A stretch of 64,000 bases of DNA from Chlamydomonas reinhardtii. Its lineage: Eukaryota > Chlorophyta > Chlorophyceae > Chlamydomonadales > Chlamydomonadaceae. Shown piece after piece: positions 48,221-59,700 of the stretch. The translations under genes and the position numbers were made by a program. Position 1 is the stretch's first letter; every line of letters begins with the position of its first letter. The DNA lies in contig NC_057005.1 in NCBI RefSeq assembly GCF_000002595.2, positions 7,675,193 through 7,739,192 on the forward strand, read 5' to 3'. The notes beneath the pieces were generated by a model. That model was not told the DNA's origin, searched no databases, and saw nothing but the letters and a program-made list of their open reading frames with translations.

Positions 48221-49856
48221 GAAAGCTTTCTAATTGATTGGATTAATGCGCTGAGCGGAGAGTTACAACGGAAAGCTGAACGCCAGCTCGATGGGACCGC
48301 AACAGGCTCTTCATCTGCGCGGTCTTTACTGCAGCGAGCGCCGCGACTCACCCAAGCGTCTTGTGTGTCAAGGATAGTCCAATCAAGTCCGAGATATTTG
48401 CTGCTGCCGACTTCCACCTTCGCTTTCGCGCGCCAGCGGGAGACCAGTAGCGACGTAGCGCTCAGTCTCTAGTACTATTAGTCCGTTTCGCGCTCAGTAA
48501 TGTCAATGCGAATGCAGCTTACAGCCAATGTAATAGTGTCTGTATGCACGCCATGGTTTCTTAACTGCGTTGTCGCAATCCGGCCCGCCTATGTGTCGAA
48601 CTTTTGCCATCGCGCACTCCATGCCGCGCTCAGCGATTTTTCTCTTGCCAGCAACAAATACACTTCATTCACATCATCGCTATCGAGAACTATAATACAT
48701 CCACGTGGCCCACCCGTCGTCATGGCCCTCTTAGGCCCTGCCCTCATACCCCCGGCAGGGGGCAAGGCAAAGGGGGGGGGGGGGGTAGGAGACAAAGTGC
48801 CAAACCCCATGCCCCGAAATCCCCGGGGGCCCCCCTGGAGGGGACGACCGAACCCCCCACGGACAAAAACCTTTCTGTTATGGCGTCCAAACCCCTCCAT
48901 TTTATACCGAAGTGGTGCCAATCAACTCCTCTTGACGAACGCTATCATGCTATGCCATCAGCGGTCCGGTTCGCTCAACCCTCAGCCGTGTGACGAATGG
49001 ACAGTGTACACCGGCAGCCGTGTAAGACGTGACTTCATCGCACCAGCGCTTGAGAGCCGAGCCGTGTTAGTGCGCAGGTGTCCAGGGTGCGCAGGAAACA
49101 CGTGCCGACATGTCCACGCCAGGAGCCCAGGACGCGCAACTTAGCCCTCCAACGGTTTGTTCAGGCTTATCACGGCACAACGTCAACATATGAGCCTCGT
49201 GTGCTGCGTTTGGCCCCTAGTTCTGTTTGAGGGGCGCTTCCCGAAATCCGCCAGGATGTGCTCCCGAAACCCGGCTGACTCCTGGGGGGGCGACCGACCC
49301 CCCAATTTTGGCGGCCGAGAACTTCCTCACCAGACCAAGTCCTGACAAAACTAAAAGTACGTGCGTAATGCTCCAAACCCTCACTTGAAGCTCTACAAAT
49401 TTGAGCATGGGGTAGCATTCTGAGCTTTCTACGCCCCCCCTGCACCCGGTGCCAGATGCCCACCGCTGCACCATGATGCCCTCCTGCATGTTCGTGCACC
49501 TGGCCGAAGCCCCGTGCATGAAAATAATTAAGAACCAAACGTCTCAAAACATCTCTGAACTCGCAGCCCAACCCAGGCTGTGGACCTTGCGCCGTGTCCC
49601 TACAAGGCCACCCCGCGCCTTGCAACAGCCCCGGCCCCCCAGCTCATGAGTCATGACCACCAGAACACACCCGGGAGTCAGCCCGCGCCCCCCTCAGCTG
49701 TCAGCCGTCATGGCAGCGTAGACCATGACCCGTAACCCTCCGCTGTCCCGCAGTACTCCAGCTTTCCCCACCACCGGCACACCGCACAGCACGCCCCGCC
49801 AGTCACAATCACACGTACCGGTACCCGCTCTCTCCGTACAGTCCCCGGTCGCCCCG
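48221..49856. other. Spacer with repeat-like GC-rich blocks
   Basis: Upstream region of the 1666-residue protein gene and 3' side of the RING gene. No gene supported. Two blocks (about 48745-48870 and 49225-49310) share phrases such as CCCGAAA and a GACGACCGA/GCGACCGA plus C6 motif, suggesting two diverged members of one dispersed repeat family. A 14-G run lies at 48772-48785. Confidence 0.35.
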
Positions 49857-52800
49857 TCACTCCATCGCATGCGCCCCCTCGATGTCGGCACGGCACATCG
49901 GGCACTGCGCCCGGGCCCCGCCCGCGCCCGCGCCCCCGCCGCCGCCCGGCGCCGCCTCCGCCGCCCTGTCCCTCAGCTGCTGCAGGCAGCCGCCGCACAG
50001 CACCACGTGGCCGCACGGCTCCAGCAGCACAGCGCGCGCCGCCTCCATGCACACCACACACAGGTGGTCGTCCTCCTCCTCCGTGTAGGGGTGCTGCTGG
50101 TGCTGGTGCTGTTGGTGGTGCTGGCGTTGAGCGTGCTGGTGGCGATGCTGTTGGTGTTGAGCACTGTGGTGGTAGGGGAAGTGCGCTTGCCGGTTGTGGT
50201 GTTGGTGTCGGTGCTGCACGTGTTGCTGCGGGTGCGGTGGCATGCTGCGACTTGGATAGGGGCCCGCAACCGCCGCCCCTGCACCCCCCGCTGCTGCCGC
50301 CGCCGCTGCTGCTGCCTGCCTGGCTGCAAAGGCCGCAGCCACAGCATTAATTTTGAAAGTGCCGGGGGCAAAGCCGCTGCCACCCGCCGCTGCGGCTTGC
50401 TGCTGCTGCTGTTGCGCCTGTAGCTGGTGCTGCTGGAACACGTACTGCTGCTGCTGCTGCTGCTGCTGCTGCGGCTGCTGCGGCGGCGGCAATTGGCGCG
50501 GAAAGGGCGGCTGCATCCCCTGCACCGGCTGCCCCGGGGTCGCCATGATGGGGCGAGGCACCGTGTACGGCACCGGCTGCGGGTAGCCCGGCGTGACGGC
50601 GGGTGCGACCGCGGCTGGGTACGGCACTACCGGCTGCTGGTACGACGCCTGCGCCTGCGCCTGCATCGGCCGTTGCTGCTGCTGCTGCTGCTGGTATGCA
50701 AACGGCATCATCGTCGGTGGCGCCGCGGCTGGCGCCTGTGCCGTCTGCCCGAATGCCACTGGCGCAACCTGCTGCACCTGAACCTGTTGTTGCCGCTGCT
50801 GCAGCAGGTAGGCTTGGAAGTGCGCGGGCGTGAAGGGCCGCGCCGCAGCCCCCATGCCCGGCCCCGGCCCCGCCACAGCGGGCTGCTGGTGCGGGCGCGC
50901 CGCCATCAGGTGCGCGGGCAGCGGCAGCTGGCCCGGGTGCGGCGGCTGTGATCCCGCCGGTCCCGCAGGCACCGCCGCCGCAGCTGCTGCAGCAGCCAGC
51001 GCCCCGGGTGCTGTGGTCGCGCCGGCGGCGCTGGGAGCAGCAGCGGCAGCGACCGGGCCAGCGGGCACCAGGCCGCGGGCGGCCGCGGCCTGCTGAATCC
51101 TGAGAGGCGGCGGCGGCGGCGGTGATGGAGGCGGAGGAGGACCTGCAGCCGGAGCGAAGCCTCCAGCGGGCCGGAGCATCTGAGGCGGTGGCTGCGGCGG
51201 CAGTGGCTGAATGAACTGGGGCTGCGGCGGTTGCCGTTGCTGCACGGTTGCGGGTAGCGGCGCGGGTGCCTGGTACGGCCGCGCCCGGCCAGGGGGCGGC
51301 TGGTAGGCGCCCGGCGCACCCGCCGCCGCCGCCACCGCCGCCGCCGCCGCCTCGCCGGCACCGACCCCGGCTGCCCGAGCCCGCAGCCGTGCCAGTAGCG
51401 ACATGCGGGAGTCACCGTCAGCAGCCGTGCCGGTGGAGGCAGACGCCGCACCGGCCGCGTCAGACCCGGACTCGTATGCGACAGCAGCTTCTCCAGTTGC
51501 TGCTGCTGCCTCATCAGCAACCACGCTTCCCGGCTTTTCCAAAACCTGTCCGCCAGAGGGCACATCCGCCTGCGGCTGCGGCACTGGCAGCGCGGCCGCG
51601 GCGGCCGCCCCCAGCGCGTCCGCATTGGACATGTGCACGCCTGTGTACATGGTGCCTGCCGCCGCCGCTGCTGCCGCTGTGGTTGGCTGATGGGCCTGTC
51701 CACCGCCGCGGCCGCCCTTCTGCTTCTTCTTCTTCTTGCCGCCCCCCGCAGCCGCCGGCAGCGTGCCGCCAATAGCCGCTAGACGCATTAGCATTGCCAT
51801 GTCGTCCTCCTCGCCGTCGCCGTCCAATGCACCGCCGTCCCCGTCACTGCCGTTTTGTCCAGACCTCCCGTCCTCAACCTCCGACCGTGAAGCACCTTGC
51901 CCAGCTTCCTTGCCCCCCTCGCTTGCGCCTCCCGCGTCCGCCTCCCTGCCCGGCCCTGTCGCATACAGCTGCAGCGCGGCCCTGTGCGGCTTGGCGCCGC
52001 GTTGCTCGCCCCTGACAGCCGCGCGCTCTGCCGCCGCCCGCGACGCGAGCTCCCGCACATGCGCCTCCAGCTCCGAGCCCGGGTCTTCGCTGTCGTCAAG
52101 CACCTCCACCACAGACCGCCTCGCCTGGTCCTCCCGCTGCCGGACCTCCCTCGCCTCCTTTTGCCGCTCGGCCTCCCTCATCCGGTCCTCCCATTGCTGC
52201 TGACCCGCTCTCTGCGCCAGCTGCCGCTGCCGAGCCGCAGCCTGGCGCTCCGCCTCCCGCCGAGCCCGCGCCGCCTCGACCTCCCGCTTCCGAGCCGCCT
52301 TCGCAGCCGCCTCGGCCTCCTCCTCCGCCAGCAGGGCTGCCGCCGCCGCCTCGGCCGCCGCCACCGCCTCCGCGGACGCCGCCTTCTGCTGCAGTGCCGC
52401 CCGCGCCTCCACCGTCATCCTCCGGATCTCCTTCCGCACCATCAGGTTCGCCAGCCGGCGGGCCTTCTCCTCCTGCTCCCGCTGCGCCGCCAACTGGTGC
52501 AAGGGCCGCCGAATGGCCGCATGTTTTCAGGGGTGCGCTATGCCGTAGAAATGCAGTGCCACTGGGCCACACAGGGCCACTGACCTCGCCTCCACCTCCG
52601 GTACGTCCGGGATGCCGCCTCACCCCCCCCCCACAGACATAACTGCAATGGCGCCCGCTGCCCGCGCTACCCCCGCTCCCATCCCGCCCTCCCCGCACAC
52701 ACACAAGCTCCTGGCCTGCCCGCCCAACGCGCCCGCGCCAGCCCCCACGCCGCGCCTCACCCGGTGCATGCGGCAGTTCACGCAGTTGCACGGCCCGCTG

Positions 52801-54313
52801 CAATACTCATAGCCGCCGCCGCCGTCGTCGTCGTCGTCCTCGTCATAGTCCTCATCCTCAGTGTAATCCTCGTCCTCGTCATACTCATCCTCGTCCTCAT
52901 CGTCCTCGACCAATCTGACGTGGGTCATAGCGCTCGCCGCTGCCGCCGAGGGGCCCGCAGCAGCACTGGATCCAGCGCCAGTGCCGCCGCCAGCCCTGTC
53001 GGCCCTGTCGGCCGCGGCGCCCCCGGCTGCTCCCGCTGGGCCTGCCGCCGTGGCCGTGGCCGCCACCGTGTGCAGGTGCGGGAAGCGTGTCAGGTACGCC
53101 CCGGGCTCCGGCCCCTCGGTGGGGATCTTGATTAGCGACAGGTCGGGCGGCAGCTGCACCGGGAAGCCCTGTGGGCGACATATGCACACATACCGTACAC
53201 ATGAAACGCACAAGCAACTTCGTGAGTGACTCCGGCGCATAGGCGAATCTTGTTCAGTTTGCTTTGCGGTACACTACACCAGTAAATACAAACCCACAGG
53301 GTGCTGGTCAGGGAGCTGGTGCCGAGAGGCAGGCAGGGCGCTACGCGGCAGCGCTTGCACACGTGTACCGTCTCCCGGCAATACAGGCGGGCCTGGCAGC
53401 GCCCCCCCCTGTCCCCGTGACTTGGCCTATGCCAAAAGGCTGATGCTGGTGGGTACGCCTGCAGCCTGGACCCCAGCCACCTCGTCAGTGCCCTCCCGCC
53501 ACCACCTCACCAGCGAGGTCATGAAGCCGCTGAGGATGTCGCCGGCCTTGCTGTTGGGATCGCCCCAGCCTATGGACCGCTTGATGCGCTCCATCTCCTC
53601 AGGTCTGGGCACCAGGTGCGGCTGCAGAGGCGGCGGAGCGGGGTTGGGAGTTGGGCTGGGGGTTGGGTTGGGTTTGGGGTTAGGAGATGGAGCGCATCAA
53701 GCGGTCCATAGGCTGGGGCGATCCCAACAGCAAGGCCGGCGACATGGAGGAGATGGAGCGCATCAAGCGGTCCATAGGCTGAGGCGATCCCAACAGCAGG
53801 CCGGTTTGGGGGTGTGGGGGAGGGTGAGGCTAGATGGGGCAGCGGGTGCGCATGGGGCTGCGCGGTGTGGCTGCACGTGCGTGCGACTCCGGACAAGGCA
53901 TCCCTTTAGGCATGTTGTGCGCAACAGTGCCCTGGCAAGAGAACCACCACCTGCACTCGCTTGCCAAGCAGGTTTGGGCTTTGACTTACTGGGAGGTGAG
54001 GAACGTGGTAGACGCCATCGGCGTCTTGTTCTGTGAGCAATCGGAGGGACACAAGGTCAAGTGGCCGACGACACGCACGGTGCCGTGTGCGACAACCTCA
54101 GAATAGACCTTTCCCCCTCAGCATGTTTCCCCCACCGGAAATCACGCCTGATGCGGACACGCACCACCATATAAAATAACCAGTCTTGCCAGGGCCGGGA
54201 CAAGCTCGCGCGGGAATCCCGCGGGGGCGCTCTTACAACATCAGCGCCCCTCAGGTCATGCGCATTTTGAAGCATAGTATCTTACCGACAGCCCTTGTGC
54301 CCGTCCTCGGCAT
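49857..54313 (-). CDS. RING-finger protein (probable E3 ubiquitin ligase)
   Basis: Six exons: 54286-54313, 53990-54030, 53511-53621, 53298-53408, 52761-53168, 49857-52493; 3336 nt, 1111 residues, phases 1/0/0/0/0. The C-terminal C3HC4 RING (about 1045-1104) reads CVVCMEAARAVLLEPCGHVV, then CGGC ... CPMC, with all zinc ligands present; such domains recruit E2 enzymes. Upstream are a Gln/Pro/Ala-rich half, a charged Glu/Arg/Ala coiled-coil-like stretch (about 240-400, RRLANLMVRKEIRRM onward), a Lys run (KKKKKQKGG), and in exon 5 an acidic Asp/Glu run followed by CSGPCNCVNC, a possible second metal site. N-terminal exons encode MPRTGTRAVEQDADGVYHV and PHLVPRPEEMERIKRSIGWG; starts are inferred from splice phase only. 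The 111-nt exon 53298-53408 could be read in another frame that is Cys-rich. Substrates unknown. Confidence 0.8.
53536..53602 (-). repeat. Exon segment with inverted copies in the adjacent intron
   Basis: This part of RING-gene exon 3 (encoding EEMERIKRSIGWGDPNSKAG) recurs as its reverse complement in tandem at 53683-53745 and 53746-53804. The first copy matches about 63 nt with essentially no difference. Transcribed RNA could form a long hairpin spanning the acceptor of this exon. Confidence 0.9.
53638..53684. repeat. G-rich GGGTTGGG tract
   Basis: A 47-nt run of GGGTTGGGAG-like units with at least six runs of three or more Gs, a G-quadruplex candidate on the + strand and C-rich in the RING-gene transcript. 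It sits at the acceptor side of the intron, right beside the inverted exon copies. Confidence 0.8.
53683..53804 (+). repeat. Tandem inverted copies of RING-gene exon 3
   Basis: Two head-to-tail copies (53683-53745 and 53746-53804) of the exon segment, in the opposite orientation to the gene and inside its intron 53622-53989. The second copy has small changes (GGCTGAGGCG for GGCTGGGGCG; one A lost in AGCAAGGCC). The near-identity suggests a recent event. Confidence 0.9.
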
Positions 54314-56772
54314 CCTATGTTCGCCGACAGACTCCTCGCGCGCCAGCCCGCTCTCGCACCGCCTGGATAACTTCCAACCAAAGGCTAATTACAAAGGCAT
54401 GTATTCGTTAATTACATCGGACGTTGCTTTAGAGTTTGGACTTTGGAGCAGTAGCTCAATCATTCAATGTTTCAAGCAGGTTGCTAGCAATTGAAATCCC
54501 ATGAACGTCCAGAATATGGATACGTAACAATATCACGCGGACAAGCATTTTGCCATGCGTGCATGCCACCCGAATGGTCACCCGCGGGTGTGCCGGGCTG
54601 CCTGCAGCCCGTCCCCCCCCCCCCCCCCAAATGCCTGCCCCAACACAGATACCAGCTATTGCAATCCTTTGCAGTTACAAACAGATGGGTGCTCCCCGAG
54701 AAGCACGGGAAAAGCGGGCTGAACCCACTTCATCTGGGCCTGTCCACAGACGCCGCAGCCTGTTTTACCTCCCCCCCCTCGTCCACCGCGCGTCCGCGCC
54801 CCACCCGCACGGAGCGGCCACCATCCAGCGACGGGGCCGCCTTCGCCCTATGCGTTTCAAGTTTCAACCACTTGGGATCGTTGTGGGGGTGTATGGGGGC
54901 TATCGGCCGCCGAAGCCTCCCCTCGTCGACGCGGGAGTTGCCGGACGGTTTGTCAACTCAGGTTGCCTCCGCCTCCTACCTCCAGCTACGCACCAACGCC
55001 TACACCACACCTCATCACCCGCTAACGGCCACCTTAAACCTCAGACTAGGCTGACTAGCTCAAGGATAGCTCATGAAACATGCGACGAAATGATGATGCA
55101 GATGAGCAGATCTGCCGCAGCGTGCAGGCCGTGGCGAGGCCGTTCTTCGCAGTCTTGGCAGATTCGAACGGCACCAGCTCGCGACCCATTGGGGGGCACC
55201 CGGAGGGTAAAGAACGTGAGAAGACGAGGACAATCTGAGACCGAAAACCTGGGCCTGTGATTTGAAAGGTCTCCCGGCCGGGGTCAGCTTGAGCTGGCGC
55301 AGCCAATGTGAGCCAATCAGGCGTCGTCTTCGTCGTGCCAGCAGGCAGCAGCCAAAGCACAGCACAGACGGACAGACGCACTACTCATGCCGTTTGTTTG
55401 CGTGAGATCTGGACACGACGTACTAAGCTTCTGAGGTCAATCAAGCACTGTAATACGGCGTGTGCATGAAACACACACTGGATCAGACCGGAGAGACGAG
55501 GAGCCCTCGCGGGCATTTACGTGGAGAGGGCCTGCGCACTTCCTGTAACATACCGTATCATCATCACTACTCATGCTGCCTTCTGTGCTCGGCTCTCCCG
55601 GGGCAGTTACCGTAACTATCTCAGCGGTCGGCTTTTCAACCACGTGGTGTTTCCCGGTCAGGGTTCCGCTACGCCCGCCCGTTAGTCCCGCCCCGCACAT
55701 GTGCACATCCGCCACGTGCGGCCCTGCACCCGCGCGCCACCGCCATGGGGACCCAGGCCGCGACCAACAGGCCCCGGGCCGCTGCCACGAGCCCACCACA
55801 GACACCGCGGCCTTTTGGTCTTCTCCTGGTCTAGGCCAAAAGCTCACCATGCCTGATGCATAGTATCGGCACAGCGCCTGCATCCGACCAGCCTGTGTAC
55901 TCCAATGTAATGACGGCGCCAACCGTAAAACCGGTTCCTGCCAGGCCGAAGCGCTAAACCAGCTTGCCATAAGTAGCAGCCGTCAGATTGAAGAATCCCG
56001 GCCAAAATGGCCACCACTGCCCAACAGTTCACACGTGTTTATTTGTACCATCTCAGCCTGTCTCAGTGCATCGACATGCATGGTCCTAGGGCGCATCAGA
56101 CGCTCACACACGACTCGTATGACTCAATCAATTTAAGTATCGTGGGTGTATGAGGTTATCGTGATGAGGTGCCTTTACTGCACGCCCTCAGGTGATAATT
56201 TAGGTTTCCAGGGCCAACGCGGGCTTACCTTATTGAGTAATGTGGTTCGTGGAGAGCAGCATAGTGCAATACTACACATTGCGCGCGAGTGAGGAATCGT
56301 AATTGCATGCGCACAATTAAGTCTAGCACATGCATCTGTACCGGCACTCTAGACAGGGCAAATGCGTGGTCAACAGCAGAACCTCCAGAATGGTAAATAG
56401 GGCCCACAAATGAATGGAAGAAGTAAAGTGGTAAAACATCATCAGGTACCATGAAATCAGCTCCATGATAACTTGATGCATTGATGTGTAAGCGCATGCG
56501 CATGAAAAGGCTGCAGCGCAGCTCCTGCTGCCCCTGCGCTCAGACGTGCCGCCTGGGCTGCACAGCCAGCGCCTAGGCTTGCCCACCCAGCCCCAGTGCC
56601 CACATAACCGTACGTGCCTAATGCTTGCCAACGATGTGCGCACACAGGTGCGGACCGCGCAAGCGGCGCCGCCCGTTGCCCGCCTGCCGCCTGACCCACA
56701 TGAGGGCCCAGCAGCAGCGTGCTCCAGCACTGCAAGGTGGTTCACCAACATGCACATCAGCAGAGGGGCCGC
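54314..56772. other. Upstream region of RING gene; no firm gene
   Basis: Open frames on both strands at 54490-55380 show no recognisable protein and no conserved splice structure. A 16-C run lies at 54613-54628. Sequence from about 55860 to 56510 is comparatively AT-rich. Part is probably the 3' UTR of the Ser-Pro-rich protein gene to the right; I could not place its TGTAA. Confidence 0.4.
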
Positions 56773-59700
56773 CTACACGGCCCGCTCCAGCTCCAGCCCC
56801 AGGGCGTGTATGTTGGGCAGCTCCGGCCTCCCCGCCACAGGCGCGTTGTTCACACTCAGACGTGCCCCGGCCACAACCCACGCCTGCGCGCCGCCGCTCC
56901 GGCGGTTGGTGCCACCCAAGGCTGTTGCGGCCTTCGCCGCCGCACGCGCCACTGCCTTGGGCTTCACGACAAACCAGTTGAGCGCCGGGCACTGCAATGC
57001 CTTACCACCCGAGATGCCCGTGTACACCGGCACTGCCACAGGCAGCAGCCCCTGCTGCGCGCCTGCTGCTCCGGCGGCAGACCCCGGCCTCGCGGGCGCA
57101 AGGCTGGCGTTGGCAGCGCTGGCCGCCTCCGCCTCCGGCAGCAGCAGCAGGTCGATGCGGGTGATGGCGGGCGACAGGGAGCCCAGGTTCAGCACGTACA
57201 CGCCCAGCCGCCGCACAGAAGACAGGCGGATGGTAGGGATGGCGGGGCCGTTTCCACCGGAGGCAGCACTGGAGGGAGCCGCGAAGCGGACCGCCACCCA
57301 GCGGGGAGCGGACAATGTCGGTAGCCAGGAGCGCATACCCAAGTCGCTGCTGCAGCTGGCACTGTTGGCAGCGCCGGCCCTGGGCTCACCAAGCAAGCGG
57401 CTGGCGGCGCCGGGCTGTGTGTGGGTTCCAGCTGGATCGGTGGGGCCGACTGCGAACGCAGCCCACACCACGTCGACTGGAGTCGGCAGCGGCGCCGGTG
57501 GCCGCGGTGGCGGGCTCGGCGACTGCGCGCGCAGCACGAACACAAGCTGATCTGCAGGAGTGGAAGATGGCCGATGGCGCGTGGTCAACAGCTGGGACTC
57601 ACAGTAATCCAGACCGGCCACCAGTTCTTCCCAAGAATACTTGCATTGCACATTTTCCTCGCACAGTTTGGCCCACCACCCGCGCACCTGCCACGATGGC
57701 GTTGCGAACGGACGTATCGCCGGCGGTACCAGCACTGCTGGGCGGCGCGTACAGGCGCAAACTGAATGCCACATGGCCGCCCGAAAACACGTCCGCGGGC
57801 GCCTGCAGACGTTGTAGAGGCACTACTGCTGCAGAGGAGTTGGCAGTCGAAAGCAGCATGCGCCTGTGCGCCGCCGGCGACGGGCTGGGGCTGCTGGTTG
57901 CGCCGCCTGCTGTGGCGGCGGCGGGAATGGCCAGCGCGCCGCCCATCTCCGTGCCCGAGTCGCACATGCCCCCGGTGTAGAGCTGGATGGAGGCGTTGGC
58001 CAGCAGCGTCGCGAAGTAGCCGCTGAAGCCCACCAGGCCCGGCGGCACCAGCACGCAGTTGTCAATGCCGGCCAGGCCCGCCACGATGCGAAGCAGCTGC
58101 GTGCTGTTGTCGGGGCTCACCACGTCCGGGTTGGAGGCGGTCACCACGTAGGAGCCGGTGGTGGTGTTCCCGCTGCTGCTGCCGTTGGTCAGGGGCATGA
58201 GGGTGATGCCCGCACCAGAGTACACATCCGTCAAGTTGACAGGGCCGGGCGGAATCTCCTGAATGACGGAGGGCTTCGTGCACACGGTAGAGCCACTCAC
58301 GTGGGCAGTGTCGGCGCCGCTGCATGTGTCCGATATCACAACGACCGTCCTCTGCGGCTGAGGGGACGGAGGCACGGGGCTCGGCGGCTCTGGGTTGGGT
58401 AGCTGGGGGCTGGGCTGCACGGCTGGGCTTGGTGGCTCTAGGGCTAGCGGCTGGGGGCTTGGCGGCACAGGGCTAGGCGGCTCCGGTGACGGCGGCTCTC
58501 GGCTAGGTGGGCTCGGCGGCTCCGGGGTAGGCGGCTCTGGACTGGGAGGCGCAGGCAGCCGCGGGCGTGGAGGGCGCGGAGGTGGTGGAGGTGGAGGGCT
58601 CGGTGGTGGGGGAGGGCTCGGTGGTTGGGGGCTGGGCGGCTCCGGGCTGGGTGGCGCCGGGCTAGGAGGCTCCGGCGACGGTGGCTCTGGGCTGGGTGGC
58701 GCCGGGCTAGGAGGCTCCGGCGACGGTGGCGCGGGGCTGGGAGGGGCGGGAGAAGGCGGCGCGGGGGTGGGAGGCTCCGGGCTAGGCGGCTCCGGGCTGG
58801 GCGGTTGTGGTGGTGGTAGCGGCGGTGTTGGGCTGGGAGGTTCAGGAGAGGGAGGGGCTGGCGGCGATGGGGGACCCGGAGTGTATGCCATGGTAAACGA
58901 GAATGACGCCGAGGCCTGCAGGTTGGTGTTGTCCTTGAAGATGAGCTGCACCACGCCGGAGCTGGGGGAGGCTGCGGTGGGCGTCCATGAGAACACCGTG
59001 GTGAAGGGCGCTGCGCCGGAGCTGGCGGACAGGGCCGCGCCTGCCGGCAGTCCCCCGCTGCTGGTGACCGAGATGGAGGCGCCCGCATTTGGGTCAGTCG
59101 CCACAAAGGTGACCTGCGGCCGCGAAGGCAGGGAAAAAGGGGGGTCAGCGCTGGGGTGACGTGCAAGGCCCCGATAATGTCCAGACGGGTGTTAGTTTGG
59201 TCGAGCGGCCCGACAAGAGCATGCTACGCCCTATAACGACTGAGACCAAGCAGTACAAGTAGGAAACACTAACACGGCGGGAACCGAGGAAAATCCGGTA
59301 AAGGGGGGTCGCCCGAGCTGGTCGCCTGGGCGCTTGTACGCATTTCGTTGCTACGATAGGTTAGGAACACTGTGCAACACAATCTACATAGAAGTTTGCG
59401 GGTATCGATATCAACCCGCGCACTGTGACAGATGGCGACAGGCCTTTCACAATTCTTCAGCATCTCAGCAACCGTAATGTGTATTCTACACAACACGTAC
59501 ATGAAAGAGAATTCGCAACGGCGTCATGGCACGCACGGTTTCCCTAACCCCTCCCGTCCCGTCCCCGTCCCGTTGCCCCCAAGGATGCCCTGCCAGATTG
59601 CCGGCTGCTTCGTGCCTTTCCGAGCCTCTAAACACCAGCCTCCAAGCTGGTCTAGAGGACGGCTGCTCCCGTGTTGAAGTGCATGGAGTCAAGCGCACCT

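Noticed and set aside
53640-53690. Interstitial telomere repeat
   Set aside because: The units are GGGTTGGG-like and irregular; the green-algal telomere unit is TTTTAGGG, which does not occur here as an array.
54550-55260. Plus-strand 236-codon frame and minus-strand 108-codon frame at 55055-55381
   Set aside because: No similarity that I can recognise, no upstream features, and overlapping frames on both strands with equal claim.
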